NCBI GenBank assembly: GCA_020632495.1
Contig: JACKFL010000005.1
Span: 434,001 to 498,000, forward strand
DNA length: 64,000 nt
Direction of reading: 5' to 3'
Origin: Candidatus Omnitrophota bacterium
Lineage (GTDB): Bacteria > Omnitrophota > Gorgyraeia > Zapsychrales > Zapsychraceae
Positions 51,001 through 55,889 of this stretch are shown piece after piece. The notes below the pieces were generated by a model, which was not told the DNA's origin, ran no database searches, and saw only the letters and a program-made list of their open reading frames with translations. The position numbers and the translations under genes are program-made. The stretch's first letter is position 1, and each line of letters opens with the position of its first letter.

Positions 51001-52094
51001 TCCCAGAACCCGTACATCCCTGGCAAGTCATCAGACTGGTCGCGCCACTTATCCCCCCAAACGAAGGCCGCCATCGAATCGGGAATATATTCAACTTCTA
51101 AGTTTTGGTGTTGGTTCAAGTTTCGGGCAAGGACAAATCCGCTCAACTGTGAAACGAAAGAAGCTTCGCTCAGTTGTGAAGGCCGGCCGATGTCGTTGTA
51201 ATAAACGACGCCGTCCTGAATGGCGGTGACGGTGACGAAGTGCTCGTTGTTGAAGCTGGCTATGAATGGCGGGTCAATCTTGGTAACATCCTGCGGGGAT
51301 AAACGGGCATTACGAAATCCGAGGCCGTAGGCGTCGACGATTTTGCTGATGGAATACAACGAGGTCTTAAGCTTGGGCTCGCCCGGCTTAACAATGTGAC
51401 TCATCAAGTCGACAGCAAGTGAGGAAACGGATATCTCTTCCAGCTCGACATCAATTTCATACGCGTTCAGGATATCCCGTAAGGCATAAACCCCGCAGTT
51501 AAGCGGATGGATTTCCGGCTGGCGCAGCCACGATACAACTTGATTTATGTATTCAAGATTAAAGGGATTCTCGCCCTTGATGTTTACGTTCAACGAAACA
51601 TCTTGGTCCGGGTTTGCCCCTCCGGCCGGAAGCTGCAACTTGACCCGGGCGTTGTCCTTATAGGCGACGTCGCCGAGCAATTTGTAAACGCTGCCGGCAA
51701 TATGTTCAGAAACAAGCTCGTTGAATTCCGCGCCATGCGGCTGAGCGGCGGACTGTGACGGGTACGCTGATTTTTCGCCCCACAGAACCAATGGGTTGTA
51801 ATTGAAGGCCCAGCTGGCCTGCTCAGGAACAAAAACCAGTATGATTGCAAGAGATACAGCCTTCATCCAGGAATGGAACCGGCTACGGAAGGTCGGCGCT
51901 TTGCGGTCTGACTCGACGTACGGGCCCAAGTCTATCTGCCCGGGATGCACCCCCACGTCGTCATCTTCGGCAAAATTCAGCTCCAATGTTTTGCCTGGAA
52001 CTGTATTGGCCTGAGAATCGGGATTAACCAAGTCCGGAGACAGACGAAAATCCTCACCCTGGGGGCTAGGATTTCCTGATTCTTCCGGTTCAAA
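1..52094 (-). CDS. Giant multidomain protein, at least 17,364 codons (3' end outside window)
   Basis: A single minus-strand frame (codons on plus-strand positions 3k to 3k+2) stays open from about 52,113 to the left edge. I spot-checked it at many points, including both ends, the repeat array and the middle, and found no stop. No start is convincing. TTG at 52,094 is the most upstream start in frame, and none has a clear ribosome-binding site. ATG at 52,116 lies one frame away (see separate entry), and ATG at 51,866 sits directly before the hydrophobic helix. Domains in order, numbered from 52,094: helix 77-96; C39-like 160-315; hydrophobic 352-889; beta-rich 1065-3630 with EF-hand at 3511; hydrophobic 4280-5050; TPR-like 5146-5700; ATPase 6049-6566; helical 7166-12,200 with HETLH at 9164; HERRH at 12,361; tandem repeats about 12,463-17,210. 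The overall function is unknown. By analogy with Omnitrophota giant proteins, I infer a surface or secreted role in attacking other cells. The very hydrophobic and peptidase parts argue against a purely structural role. Confidence 0.93.
3..462 (-). other. Unique segment of the giant protein after the repeat array
   Basis: The giant frame continues past the last repeat copy without a stop. After LADAIN the sequence diverges to VAVAKSKRSLDRAPRSDSS and then non-repetitive helical text, including KLSAQEVLNIARTIDAANTS and NNFTPVLVRNVNFARAVVN. It resembles the helical regions upstream of the array rather than a terminal domain, so the protein probably continues well beyond the window. No fold is recognised. 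Confidence 0.8.
463..14708 (-). repeat. 39-copy tandem protein repeat, 366-372 bp unit, inside the giant gene
   Basis: The marker cttgtct[c/g]agttccgg occurs 39 times, from about 529 to about 14,479. Spacing is 366, 369 or occasionally 372 bp, so all length variants keep the frame. One unit read on the minus strand is 122 aa. Its landmarks are VSLPELRQAAPSLVEAIEAD, then ASGKLADAIN, then either ITRASTPSAVQT (122 aa type) or AATRTAAPSAIQT (123 aa type), then AAKLTITDAPRMAAPKLAAL, SNIGEM and KAEVAKAKTDLGRQ. The most N-terminal copy (about 14,480-14,708) is the most diverged and the last copy breaks off after LADAIN near 463. Units contain no cysteine and are Ala-, Ile- and Thr-rich with helix-like spacing, which suggests a long alpha-helical stalk or spacer. 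That role is inferred. Confidence 0.97.
14790..15250 (-). other. HExxH metallopeptidase-like site just before the repeat array (giant protein)
   Basis: Within the giant frame, codons at 15,000-15,014 read HERRH in the context VNRHERRHQGAFALENA. A downstream acidic stretch, NLFDEVVAEGHLRM, follows about 50 residues later and could supply the third zinc ligand as in gluzincins (HExxH...E). Numbered from 52,094 the histidines are residues 12,361 and 12,365. The site lies about 100 residues before the tandem array, so cleavage here could separate the array from the rest. The motif is directly visible, but zinc binding and activity are inferred, and short HExxH motifs can occur by chance in so long a protein. 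Confidence 0.55.
21330..22290 (-). other. Hydrophobic helix and Pro/Thr-rich linker in the giant protein
   Basis: At about 22,212-22,290 the giant frame encodes one isolated hydrophobic segment, GTGALILAATAGVFNGLPG, which is long enough to span a membrane. About 250 residues further on (21,330-21,480) it encodes a Pro/Thr-rich low-complexity linker with VTQPITTQSLQPTVVPPV. A similar linker, STPITITPMTLPTMTLPMS, lies at about 30,290-30,380. Such linkers usually separate folded domains in exported proteins. Whether the helix is inserted in a membrane cannot be told from sequence alone. Confidence 0.5.
24400..24760 (-). other. HExxH site HETLH within the giant protein
   Basis: Codons 24,591-24,605 encode HETLH in the context GILEHETLHGKSNGN. 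This is the classic zinc-binding HExxH with a hydrophobic lead-in, and with a Gly right after the second His as in many metallopeptidases (HExxHG). Further acidic residues follow in FTIEEIWTHTIEGLSKS. Histidines are residues 9164 and 9168 counted from 52,094. This copy fits metallopeptidase families better than the one near 15,000. Zinc binding and substrate are unproven, and a self-processing role is possible. Confidence 0.55.
32400..33950 (-). other. ATPase module with SecA/helicase-like motifs I, II, III (giant protein)
   Basis: The giant frame contains APTGAGKS (Walker A / motif I, codons 33,630-33,653; Lys at residue 6154). It is followed by a hydrophobic strand KTTIVAVPNLSVKNEI, then VDEIDEF (motif II, DEID at 33,327-33,338), and after an insertion of about 250 residues FIGFSATAKS (motif III SAT at 32,583-32,591). 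The order and the beta-strand context match superfamily 2 ATPases. The large insertion between motifs II and III recalls SecA, where the preprotein cross-linking domain sits there. A clear C-terminal RecA lobe with an arginine finger was not identified, so activity is uncertain. A nucleotide-driven module inside a putatively exported giant protein is unusual. Confidence 0.7.
35000..36660 (-). other. TPR-like helical segment of the giant protein
   Basis: The frame encodes paired helices of tetratricopeptide type, for example AEEAGNYATARQLATEATRI followed by DRYDQEAWGIRL, and later FARAEGAVDRAMSHNPSNVD followed by ALAARAQIAKG. The small-residue and Ala/Pro spacing (A..A...NP....A) is typical of TPR units, which usually mediate protein-protein contacts. 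The units are irregular and I did not derive a repeat count. It lies between the second hydrophobic block and the ATPase module. Confidence 0.5.
36950..39260 (-). other. Gly/Ala-rich hydrophobic block (multiple possible membrane helices) in giant protein
   Basis: Several hydrophobic segments rich in Gly and Ala follow one another: IMGALVILDVVITVVEVVAI (about 39,100-39,180), FLTSPGVLLAGGVFGGSVAA (38,460-38,530), SIGLLGLGVGTLVHG (38,260-38,310), GGGLLLGPTALLAMRAG (37,890-37,940) and FIGGAGLAMLALFAIRGAKN (37,500-37,560). Arg/Lys residues cap them. They could be true membrane spans, amphipathic pore-forming helices or a packed hydrophobic core. The pattern resembles the GxxxG-rich helices of membrane-inserting toxins, but no homologous family is recognised. 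Confidence 0.5.
41200..48900 (-). other. Beta-rich extracellular-like region of the giant protein
   Basis: Over about 2,500 residues the giant frame alternates short polar and hydrophobic strands with many Gly, Asn, Asp and Thr turns, for example FTGNLTLNYTNANIVMD (42,190-42,240), GSLARFDGTTLTGDLSMRD (44,650-44,715) and QLAFGGTNMTLDNNGLRAG (46,490-46,560). Such GxLTxxxxxN patterns are common in beta-solenoid or autotransporter-like surface proteins. No regular repeat length was established. No enzyme signature was recognised here. Confidence 0.5.
41529..41564 (-). other. EF-hand-type calcium-binding loop in giant protein
   Basis: The frame encodes DVDGDGEISIRE, a perfect 12-residue EF-hand loop: Asp at 1, 3 and 5, Gly at 6, Ile at 8 and Glu at 12. 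Asp1 is residue 3511 counted from 52,094. Single loops of this kind occur in extracellular calcium-stabilised proteins such as dockerins and adhesins. This fits an exported protein, although flanking E/F helices are not evident. Confidence 0.7.
49430..51040 (-). other. First Gly/Ala-rich hydrophobic region of giant protein
   Basis: After the C39-like domain come several hydrophobic stretches: GGIIIGLALAGIGYGLGQL (about 50,940-51,000), GGGMAAFAVSFVFSYGLSQF (50,800-50,865), VNIVGGAVGGIIGSAASAG (50,430-50,485), then IVRGLISVVAALVMDLIEN (49,570-49,625) and LITFGVMTGITAAVAISTS (49,445-49,505). They are interrupted by acidic, charged linkers. They may be membrane-interacting segments. A toxin-like pore-forming role is possible but not demonstrated. 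Confidence 0.5.
51150..51620 (-). other. C39-like (papain-fold) cysteine peptidase domain near the N-terminus of the giant protein
   Basis: The frame encodes HPLNCGVYALRDILNAYEI, with a Cys-Gly followed by a helix, as in C39/C39-like papain-fold peptidases (Cys codon 51,495-51,497, residue 200). About 85 residues later comes FNNEHFVTVTAIQDGVVYYN followed by Asp, giving a His (51,240-51,242, residue 285) and Asp (residue 301) at the usual spacing of the catalytic triad. The domain follows the anchor helix at once. C39 domains normally cleave after double-Gly leaders in ABC exporters. Stand-alone C39-like domains in large surface proteins may process the host protein itself or targets. No ABC transporter domain is fused here. 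Confidence 0.65.
51800..51866 (-). other. Signal-anchor-like helix of the giant protein
   Basis: Codons from 51,866 read MKAVSLAIILVFVPEQASWA followed by FNYNP, a short basic start, a hydrophobic core and an A-x-A-like end. It lies about 76 residues after the proposed start and is preceded by RSRFHSW, which gives a positive-inside edge. It could be an internal signal anchor. If translation starts at the ATG at 51,866 it would be a standard N-terminal signal peptide. Either way it predicts export to the envelope. Confidence 0.7.
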
Positions 52095-52116
52095 GTTGTC
52101 CGGTTTCTCGTTCATA
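52066..52116 (-). other. Out-of-frame acidic start MNEKPDNFEPEE, possibly the true N-terminus
   Basis: ATG at 52,114-52,116 opens a short frame, MNEKPDNFEPEEIRKS, that stops at TAG (52,066-52,068). The giant frame overlaps it, offset by one base. Removing one A from the AAA at 52,080-52,082 (minus strand GAAGAAATC) would join MNEKPDNFEPEE directly to SGNPSPQGEDF in the giant frame, giving a continuous acidic, Pro-rich N-terminus. This could be a sequencing or assembly indel, a real frameshift, or chance. No Shine-Dalgarno sequence precedes this ATG either. Confidence 0.45.
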
Positions 52117-52210
52117 AATTAGATAGTTTAAATGTCCAAAAAGCGCCAGTTTTGATTGGACATTTGTCTGCGGCCGCCCGCTTGCGCCTTAGCAACTTGA
52201 TACGCCCGCT

Positions 52211-52254
52211 TTGCCGATACGCCATCATGTTGTGGCGATTTGATTAATCGGCAA
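52211..52254 (-). promoter_or_regulatory. Hairpin in the leader of the giant gene
   Basis: On the minus strand a perfect 8-bp inverted repeat, TTGCCGAT / ATCGGCAA (52,247-52,254 and 52,211-52,218), encloses a second perfect 5-bp stem, CGCCA / TGGCG (52,233-52,237 and 52,220-52,224), with an 8-nt loop. It sits downstream of the putative promoter and about 100 nt before the start. No poly-U follows, so it is not an intrinsic terminator. It may be a regulatory or stabilising leader structure. It does not match a riboswitch consensus I know. Confidence 0.5.
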
Positions 52255-52284
52255 CTTAATTTGCCAGCTTTTCCTTTTTCTCCC

Positions 52285-52313
52285 ATTAAGTGTAATACTA
52301 TGTGTATTGTCAA
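52285..52313 (-). promoter_or_regulatory. Putative sigma70-type promoter for the giant gene
   Basis: The minus strand has a perfect -35 TTGACA (52,308-52,313), a 17-bp spacer and a -10 CTTAAT (52,285-52,290, 4 of 6 matches). It lies downstream of the small RNA terminator and about 190 bp before the giant frame, with no other gene between. A transcript would begin near 52,278 and carry the leader hairpin. Confidence 0.5.
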
Positions 52314-52385
52314 AGTAATATATATAAGCTGAGTTAATGTACTAACCATCATAGTTAAGGTCTCTTGTTACTAGTTTCGGTGGAC

Positions 52386-52414
52386 AAAAAAAAGACTGCC
52401 TGTGAATGGCAGCC
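52386..52414 (-). terminator. Intrinsic terminator of the small RNA
   Basis: The minus strand reads GGCTGCC, a 7-nt loop, then GGCAGTC and eight T. The stem has seven pairs including one G-U (arms 52,408-52,414 and 52,394-52,400; T-run 52,386-52,393). This is a textbook rho-independent terminator. It isolates the giant gene from upstream transcription. Confidence 0.8.
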
Positions 52415-52578
52415 TGCGCTGAATGAATGGACGTCTTGCTTGGACAGATCTTGTCTTTTGGTTGGAGCTGTTACCATGCTATCCCCGTTGAATTCATTGA
52501 TAAATCGTTGATTAGTAAGTACTGGCGCCTGACTTATTAATCCTACGACTCAAACAACGACCACACATGTTCCCGTAT
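52386..52578 (-). ncRNA. Putative structured small RNA, about 193 nt
   Basis: A promoter-like element (52,585-52,612) and an intrinsic terminator (52,386-52,414) bracket about 193 nt with no supportable ORF. Internal complementarity supports folding. GTCGTTG pairs with CAACGAT (52,555-52,561 with 52,504-52,510, one G-U). AATGAAT pairs with ATTCATT (52,492-52,498 with 52,422-52,428, perfect). The latter encloses a GGGGATAGC...GCTCC hairpin and the near-palindrome GACAAGATCTGTCC. Size, isolated promoter and terminator would fit a housekeeping RNA such as 6S RNA, but I cannot confirm the 6S bubble and its identity stays open. Confidence 0.5.
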
Positions 52579-52584
52579 GGTAAG

Positions 52585-52612
52585 AGTATATCATATTATA
52601 TATATAGATCAA
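52585..52612 (-). promoter_or_regulatory. Putative promoter of the small RNA
   Basis: On the minus strand, -35 TTGATC (52,607-52,612), a 16-bp AT-rich spacer and -10 TATACT (52,585-52,590) precede a purine start near 52,578. The spacer itself is TATATATATA-like, so alternative -10 choices exist. Confidence 0.45.
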
Positions 52613-52642
52613 CGACTTAGCAAGTATTTTTACAAATAAATG

Positions 52643-52692
52643 TTATTGAAAATAAAAGGCTTAGGAAAAAATGGGGCTCTTATTTTCAATAA
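52643..52692. repeat. Perfect 13-bp inverted repeat in AT-rich intergenic DNA
   Basis: ttattgaaaataa (52,643-52,655) is exactly reverse-complementary to ttattttcaataa (52,680-52,692), with a 24-bp spacer. It lies upstream of the small RNA promoter. It may be an operator or a weak transcription barrier. No poly-T directly follows on either strand, so an efficient intrinsic terminator is unlikely. Confidence 0.6.
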
Positions 52693-53277
52693 AATTTCGC
52701 TGAATTAGCCCATATTCTCGTCGAGAAAATGTTTTGTAAAAATACCCAAAAGAAAACGTTTTCGCAGATATACCCGGACACAGCCTGTCAGATCACTATT
52801 CGTATATACATTTATAATATAATTATAGAAAGATTTCAAATACTATCTGGCTTTTTTATTAGAAGACAAAAATTTACTAAGCACGTGTTCTGGATATCAA
52901 AATGTAGTTATCCTCGTCGAGAAGATTCAGTTTTCGCACATCCAAGCGTATACTTCGGCAGCGAGGCGTGTTGATCCGGTTGCAAAAATTAATAAACATT
53001 ACGAAATTAAGATTACACTTACCCGCAACCATTGATGAAGAGCGTCTGCTGAGCCGGACACATCCAATAAAAATGGGCCGATGCGCGAACCTGATACTCG
53101 CAATCGAAAGTGCAATGGCTCCGTTTTGATTCTGCAAACCTAACCACACGACAACTCCTGCTGGCAACACCTTGAGGCGCCACACCCACCACAAATGTCC
53201 AATCTGGCTAAAAACAGCCCTATTTTGGACGTTTTCTTTTTGGACAATACATTCCCCTACGTTTAGCGCTTTCTCGC
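52693..53277. other. Intergenic AT-rich stretch with no supportable gene
   Basis: About 585 bp hold only short ORFs on both strands that lack ribosome-binding sites, homologous features or sensible composition. Visible structure is limited to the palindrome ttctcgtcgagaa at 52,715-52,727 and its shorter relative ctcgtcgag at 52,913-52,921. Between 52,980 and 53,200 the minus strand shows scattered Cys-x-x-Cys-like fragments in different frames, which could be a decayed transposase-like gene, but I cannot support this. Confidence 0.5.
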
Positions 53278-53313
53278 AAAAAAAGGGCCTTAGAACGAAA
53301 ATATGAGCCCTTT
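53278..53313 (-). terminator. Intrinsic terminator at the end of the Tad platform transcript
   Basis: The minus strand reads AAAGGGC, an 18-nt loop, GCCCTTT and a continuing T-tract (arms 53,307-53,313 and 53,282-53,288; T-tract 53,278-53,284). The stop codon of the 71-codon frame lies in the loop. It is well placed to end transcription coming from tadB and tadC. Confidence 0.75.
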
Positions 53314-53505
53314 GAATTTGTGTCGCTGAGGATTTTTCCTCACATCCTTAGCCGCCGCCCCCATATGTTGTGCTTTCCATGTTAAAAAAGCGTGCATGTA
53401 GTGTTCGAAAAATTTGAATACTTCACCAATCCCATCCGGTAATTTGAAGCCGCGAATTCCGACAAAGGACGGCCGTGTATGAGAAATGATGTTAAAATCT
53501 GTCAA
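53290..53505 (-). pseudogene. 71-codon frame of unknown function, possibly a gene remnant
   Basis: A minus-strand frame runs from TTG at 53,505, directly after an in-frame TAG, to TAA at 53,290-53,292. There is no ribosome-binding site and no ATG at the start. The composition is protein-like: FVGIRGFKLPDGIGEVFKFF followed by EHYMHAFLTWKAQHMGAAAK. A strong terminator overlaps its end. It could be the surviving C-terminal part of a decayed gene, or chance coding between tadC and the terminator. I do not recognise the family. Confidence 0.3.
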
Positions 53506-53593
53506 CTATTGGAGGTGCGTGAGGGGTGGCACGGAACAGCAAAAATAGCCGCTTGGAGAAAACGGCGGGCAGTCATCCTGCAAGCAGTCCGCG

Positions 53594-54466
53594 TTACATC
53601 TTTTCGAACGGATTGTTTTCGATAAAGTCGAGGAGAATCGGACCGGCCACCAGGATACCTACAACCGGGAAAATGAACATCAGCAGCGGCACAAGCATCT
53701 TCATTGGTGCCTTAAGGGCCAACTGTTCACCGCGGCGATAACGGGCCTGGCGCATGTCTTCGGAGAGAATATTCAGGGCCTCGGTAACCGAAGTCCCCAT
53801 TTTGTCGGCTTGGATAAGTGTCCGGGAAAAAGTGGACAGGTCCGGAAGTTCATAACGTGCCGCTAAGTCCTTGATCGCATCCCGGCGGGTTTTCCCGACA
53901 TTAATTTCCTGCAATACCACGTTAAGCTCGTCGATCATTACGGATGGCGGCGACTTTTCCACCACCCATTTGAGAGACAGCATGAAGTCAAGACCCGCGT
54001 TTACACACAAGCCTAACAAGTCGATCGCGTCCGGCAACTCTTTGACAATCGTCGCCTTGACCTTCTTAATCTTATTGCGCACAAGGAGTTCCGGCAATAC
54101 GTACCCAACCCCCATGCTCATAAATAACCAAAACATCATCATATCGGGGCTGATCGCCGGATAAGTCACAAATAACACCAATATAATACATAGCTCTTTA
54201 GCTAGTATAAATTCCTCAGGCGTAATATTAACGTGCGCGATGGACAGCTCCTTCTCAATACGCTGCCGCAATCCACCCTGGCAGACTGGCTTATTGAGCT
54301 TGGCAATAATCCGAATAATCGAAGTCAGGCTCTTTTTCTTTTTCGGAGCCGTGGGCTGAATCCCCAGGGCGCTTAACGTCGGACGGTGTTCCCACTGAAC
54401 CGGGATTAACCCCATTATCATGAAAAATATACATAAATATGTATTAATTAATAAAATAGCAAACAT
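53594..54466 (-). CDS. tadC: Tad pilus inner-membrane platform protein TadC (T2SSF family)
   Basis: This 290-aa protein has the architecture of TadC. There is an N-terminal membrane helix (about residues 1-22), a central hydrophobic pair (about 90-128), a cytoplasmic T2SSF domain that opens with ELPDAIDLLGLCVNAGLDF (about 143-161) and contains GTSVTEALNILSEDMR, and a C-terminal helix, LVPLLMFIFPVVGILVAGP. In Tad systems TadB and TadC form the inner-membrane base that couples the assembly ATPase to Flp pilin extraction. It follows tadB with a single base between the two reading frames, so translation is probably coupled. A weak GCCG/CGGC hairpin with a T-tract lies just after the stop, and a strong terminator is at 53,278-53,313. 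TadC rather than TadB is chosen by gene order and the N-terminal helix. Confidence 0.87.
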   Translation of the reverse strand: MFAILLINTYLCIFFMIMGLIPVQWEHRPTLSALGIQPTAPKKKKSLTSIIRIIAKLNKPVCQGGLRQRIEKELSIAHVNITPEEFILAKELCIILVLFVTYPAISPDMMMFWLFMSMGVGYVLPELLVRNKIKKVKATIVKELPDAIDLLGLCVNAGLDFMLSLKWVVEKSPPSVMIDELNVVLQEINVGKTRRDAIKDLAARYELPDLSTFSRTLIQADKMGTSVTEALNILSEDMRQARYRRGEQLALKAPMKMLVPLLMFIFPVVGILVAGPILLDFIENNPFEKM

Positions 54467-54467
54467 A

Positions 54468-55325
54468 CTAGAAATCCTTAAAGGTACTGATTTTCCACAC
54501 CATGTAGGCCCCGATACACCACGAAAAGGCCGCGTAGATCAACAAACTGCGGCCGAGTTGCGATGTGAACATATTTTCCATCATCTGCGGATTCGTTGAG
54601 TAAACAATAAAACCGAATCCAATGGGAAGCAGCGTCATGACCGCCCCCTGAATTTTTCCCTGGATCGTAAGTGTATCCAAATTCTGCTGTATCTTTCGGC
54701 TTTCACGAATATTGGTTACAATCCGGTTGAAAATAACCGGCAGGTTACCCCCGGTTTCCCGGGCCAGCAAGATGGCAGTGATCATTTGCTGCAAAGATAT
54801 AGACGACATACGATTATAAAGGTGATTGAGGGCCTCTTCCAGAGAAACCCCCATCTTGTTCTCCCCGAGGACGATACCAAACTCCTTGCGGATCGGATCC
54901 GGCATTTCCTGTTCCACGGCCTCCATGGCTTGGACCAAACTCAACCCCCCGCGGAAGGAGCTGGACATAATCATAAGGGCATCAATGAGTTGCGCGTCGA
55001 ATTTTTCCCGGTTCTTACCGGTCAACATCTGGATATAAATACCCGGAAACAGGAGGCCCAAGATAAGGCCGAAGACAATGCCGAAAAACCGCATTTCTGC
55101 TGGGAAGATGAAATAGAAACCCGCGGAAAGGATGAGCGGGGCCATAATGAACACCCGGCTGAGTTTGCGGGCGTCCGTCCGCGACATCACCTTTTCCATG
55201 GTATTGGAAAGCTTTTGTTGACGTCGCTCGCTGATAACGGCCGTCCGGCTGTAGACACTCGGAATGAGCTGCCAGCCGATTAAGGTTACAGAGGCCGCGA
55301 CCAACAGTAGGATTAAGATCAGCAT
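54468..55325 (-). CDS. tadB: Tad pilus inner-membrane platform protein TadB (T2SSF family)
   Basis: This 285-aa protein has an N-terminal membrane helix, LILILLLVAASVTLIGW, a helical pair, FGIVFGLILGLLFPGIYI, and a T2SSF cytoplasmic domain beginning FDAQLIDALMIMSSSFRGGL, with the family-typical SLVQAMEAV and ARETGGNLPVIFNRIV. The C-terminus has two further hydrophobic segments. It pairs with TadC to form the platform of the tight-adherence machine. The start ATG at 55,325 follows only a weak purine-rich site (GCGGAT). A -10 TATAAT with a spaced -35 lies upstream (55,368-55,396), so tadBC may be transcribed separately from the pilin genes. The usual partners TadA and TadZ are not in this window. 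Confidence 0.88.
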   Translation of the reverse strand: MLILILLLVAASVTLIGWQLIPSVYSRTAVISERRQQKLSNTMEKVMSRTDARKLSRVFIMAPLILSAGFYFIFPAEMRFFGIVFGLILGLLFPGIYIQMLTGKNREKFDAQLIDALMIMSSSFRGGLSLVQAMEAVEQEMPDPIRKEFGIVLGENKMGVSLEEALNHLYNRMSSISLQQMITAILLARETGGNLPVIFNRIVTNIRESRKIQQNLDTLTIQGKIQGAVMTLLPIGFGFIVYSTNPQMMENMFTSQLGRSLLIYAAFSWCIGAYMVWKISTFKDF

Positions 55326-55367
55326 AAATCCGCACTTTCGCTTATTGGGTTATCAAGCGTACATATA

Positions 55368-55396
55368 ATTATACAATATCGCGACGAAAATGCCAG
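55368..55396 (-). promoter_or_regulatory. Putative promoter for tadB-tadC
   Basis: In the 178-bp gap upstream of tadB, the minus strand has -35 CTGGCA (4 of 6), 17 bp, and -10 TATAAT (55,368-55,373). A start would fall near 55,361, leaving a leader of about 36 nt. The rest of the gap (55,397-55,503) holds an AT-rich stretch and a short TGTCA/TGACA hairpin that does not look like a terminator. Confidence 0.5.
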
Positions 55397-55503
55397 TCTT
55401 GGAAAAAACTTATTTTGAAGAAATTTTGGAATGTCCCGTTGAAGGCCTGTCAAATTGTTTCTGACAAAAAAATAGCAGGGAGAGAAGAAGTTACAACTTT
55501 AAA

Positions 55504-55866
55504 CTACGGATCGTTACATACATCGCGACCACCGTAATTGGACCGGCAGGTGGCGTTTATACATGTTTGACAATTGAGATCATCCTTGGTTTCCGCTACG
55601 CAATCCCGTTCGCCACAATCTTCGTCAAAGCAAGTTTGATTGAACCAAAGACCGGTATCCTGCCACTGGTCGTAGCCGCAGGCAACTGAGGTGATCGGAT
55701 CATAAAGACGGCCTTGCCCGAAGGATTCACCGACCTGTTTCCAGCGGCCATACATACCACGTGCAATATACTTCTGAAAAATTAGCATCGCCGTGAGCAC
55801 AAAGACCACCAAACTGGCTATCTCAATTGTGGATTGAGCCTTGCGGCCATGAATTTTCACAAACAT
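55504..55866 (-). CDS. Cysteine-rich class III (Flp-type) pilin-like protein
   Basis: This 120-aa protein starts at an ATG with GGAG about 8 nt upstream. It has a short basic leader ending RKA, then QSTIEIASLVVFVLTAMLI, which is the class III prepilin pattern with Glu at +5 after the predicted cleavage, except that Ala replaces Gly at -1. It keeps the pilus-associated motif KYIARGMYGRWKQVGESF found in its neighbours. The C-terminal half is unlike theirs: it has eight cysteines in about 60 residues (ACGYDQ, TCFDEDCGERDC, NCQTC, TCRSN, VCND), which suggests a disulfide-bonded tip or minor pilin. It lies between the 1304-aa protein and tadB. Confidence 0.75.
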   Translation of the reverse strand: MFVKIHGRKAQSTIEIASLVVFVLTAMLIFQKYIARGMYGRWKQVGESFGQGRLYDPITSVACGYDQWQDTGLWFNQTCFDEDCGERDCVAETKDDLNCQTCINATCRSNYGGRDVCNDP

Positions 55867-55889
55867 ACAAGCATCTCCAGGGCATATAC

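Noticed and set aside
15797..51850. Numerous 60-320 codon ORFs on both strands across the giant gene
   Set aside because: They are out-of-frame shadows. The continuous minus-strand frame reads as coherent protein with recognised motifs throughout.
52128..52352. 74-codon minus-strand ORF upstream of the giant gene
   Set aside because: It overlaps the putative promoter and the leader hairpin, has no ribosome-binding site and no recognisable domain.
52386..52578. Firm 6S RNA or riboswitch assignment for the small RNA
   Set aside because: Size and transcription unit would fit 6S RNA, but I could not identify the conserved central bubble or any riboswitch core by eye. A covariance model search is needed.
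52729..52974. 81-codon plus-strand ORF
   Set aside because: It is AT-rich with random-looking composition, has no ribosome-binding site and runs opposite to every other gene.
52877..53194. 105-codon minus-strand ORF, possible zinc-ribbon transposase remnant
   Set aside because: Cys-containing fragments appear only in alternating frames and no transposase core motif is visible. It is too weak to annotate.
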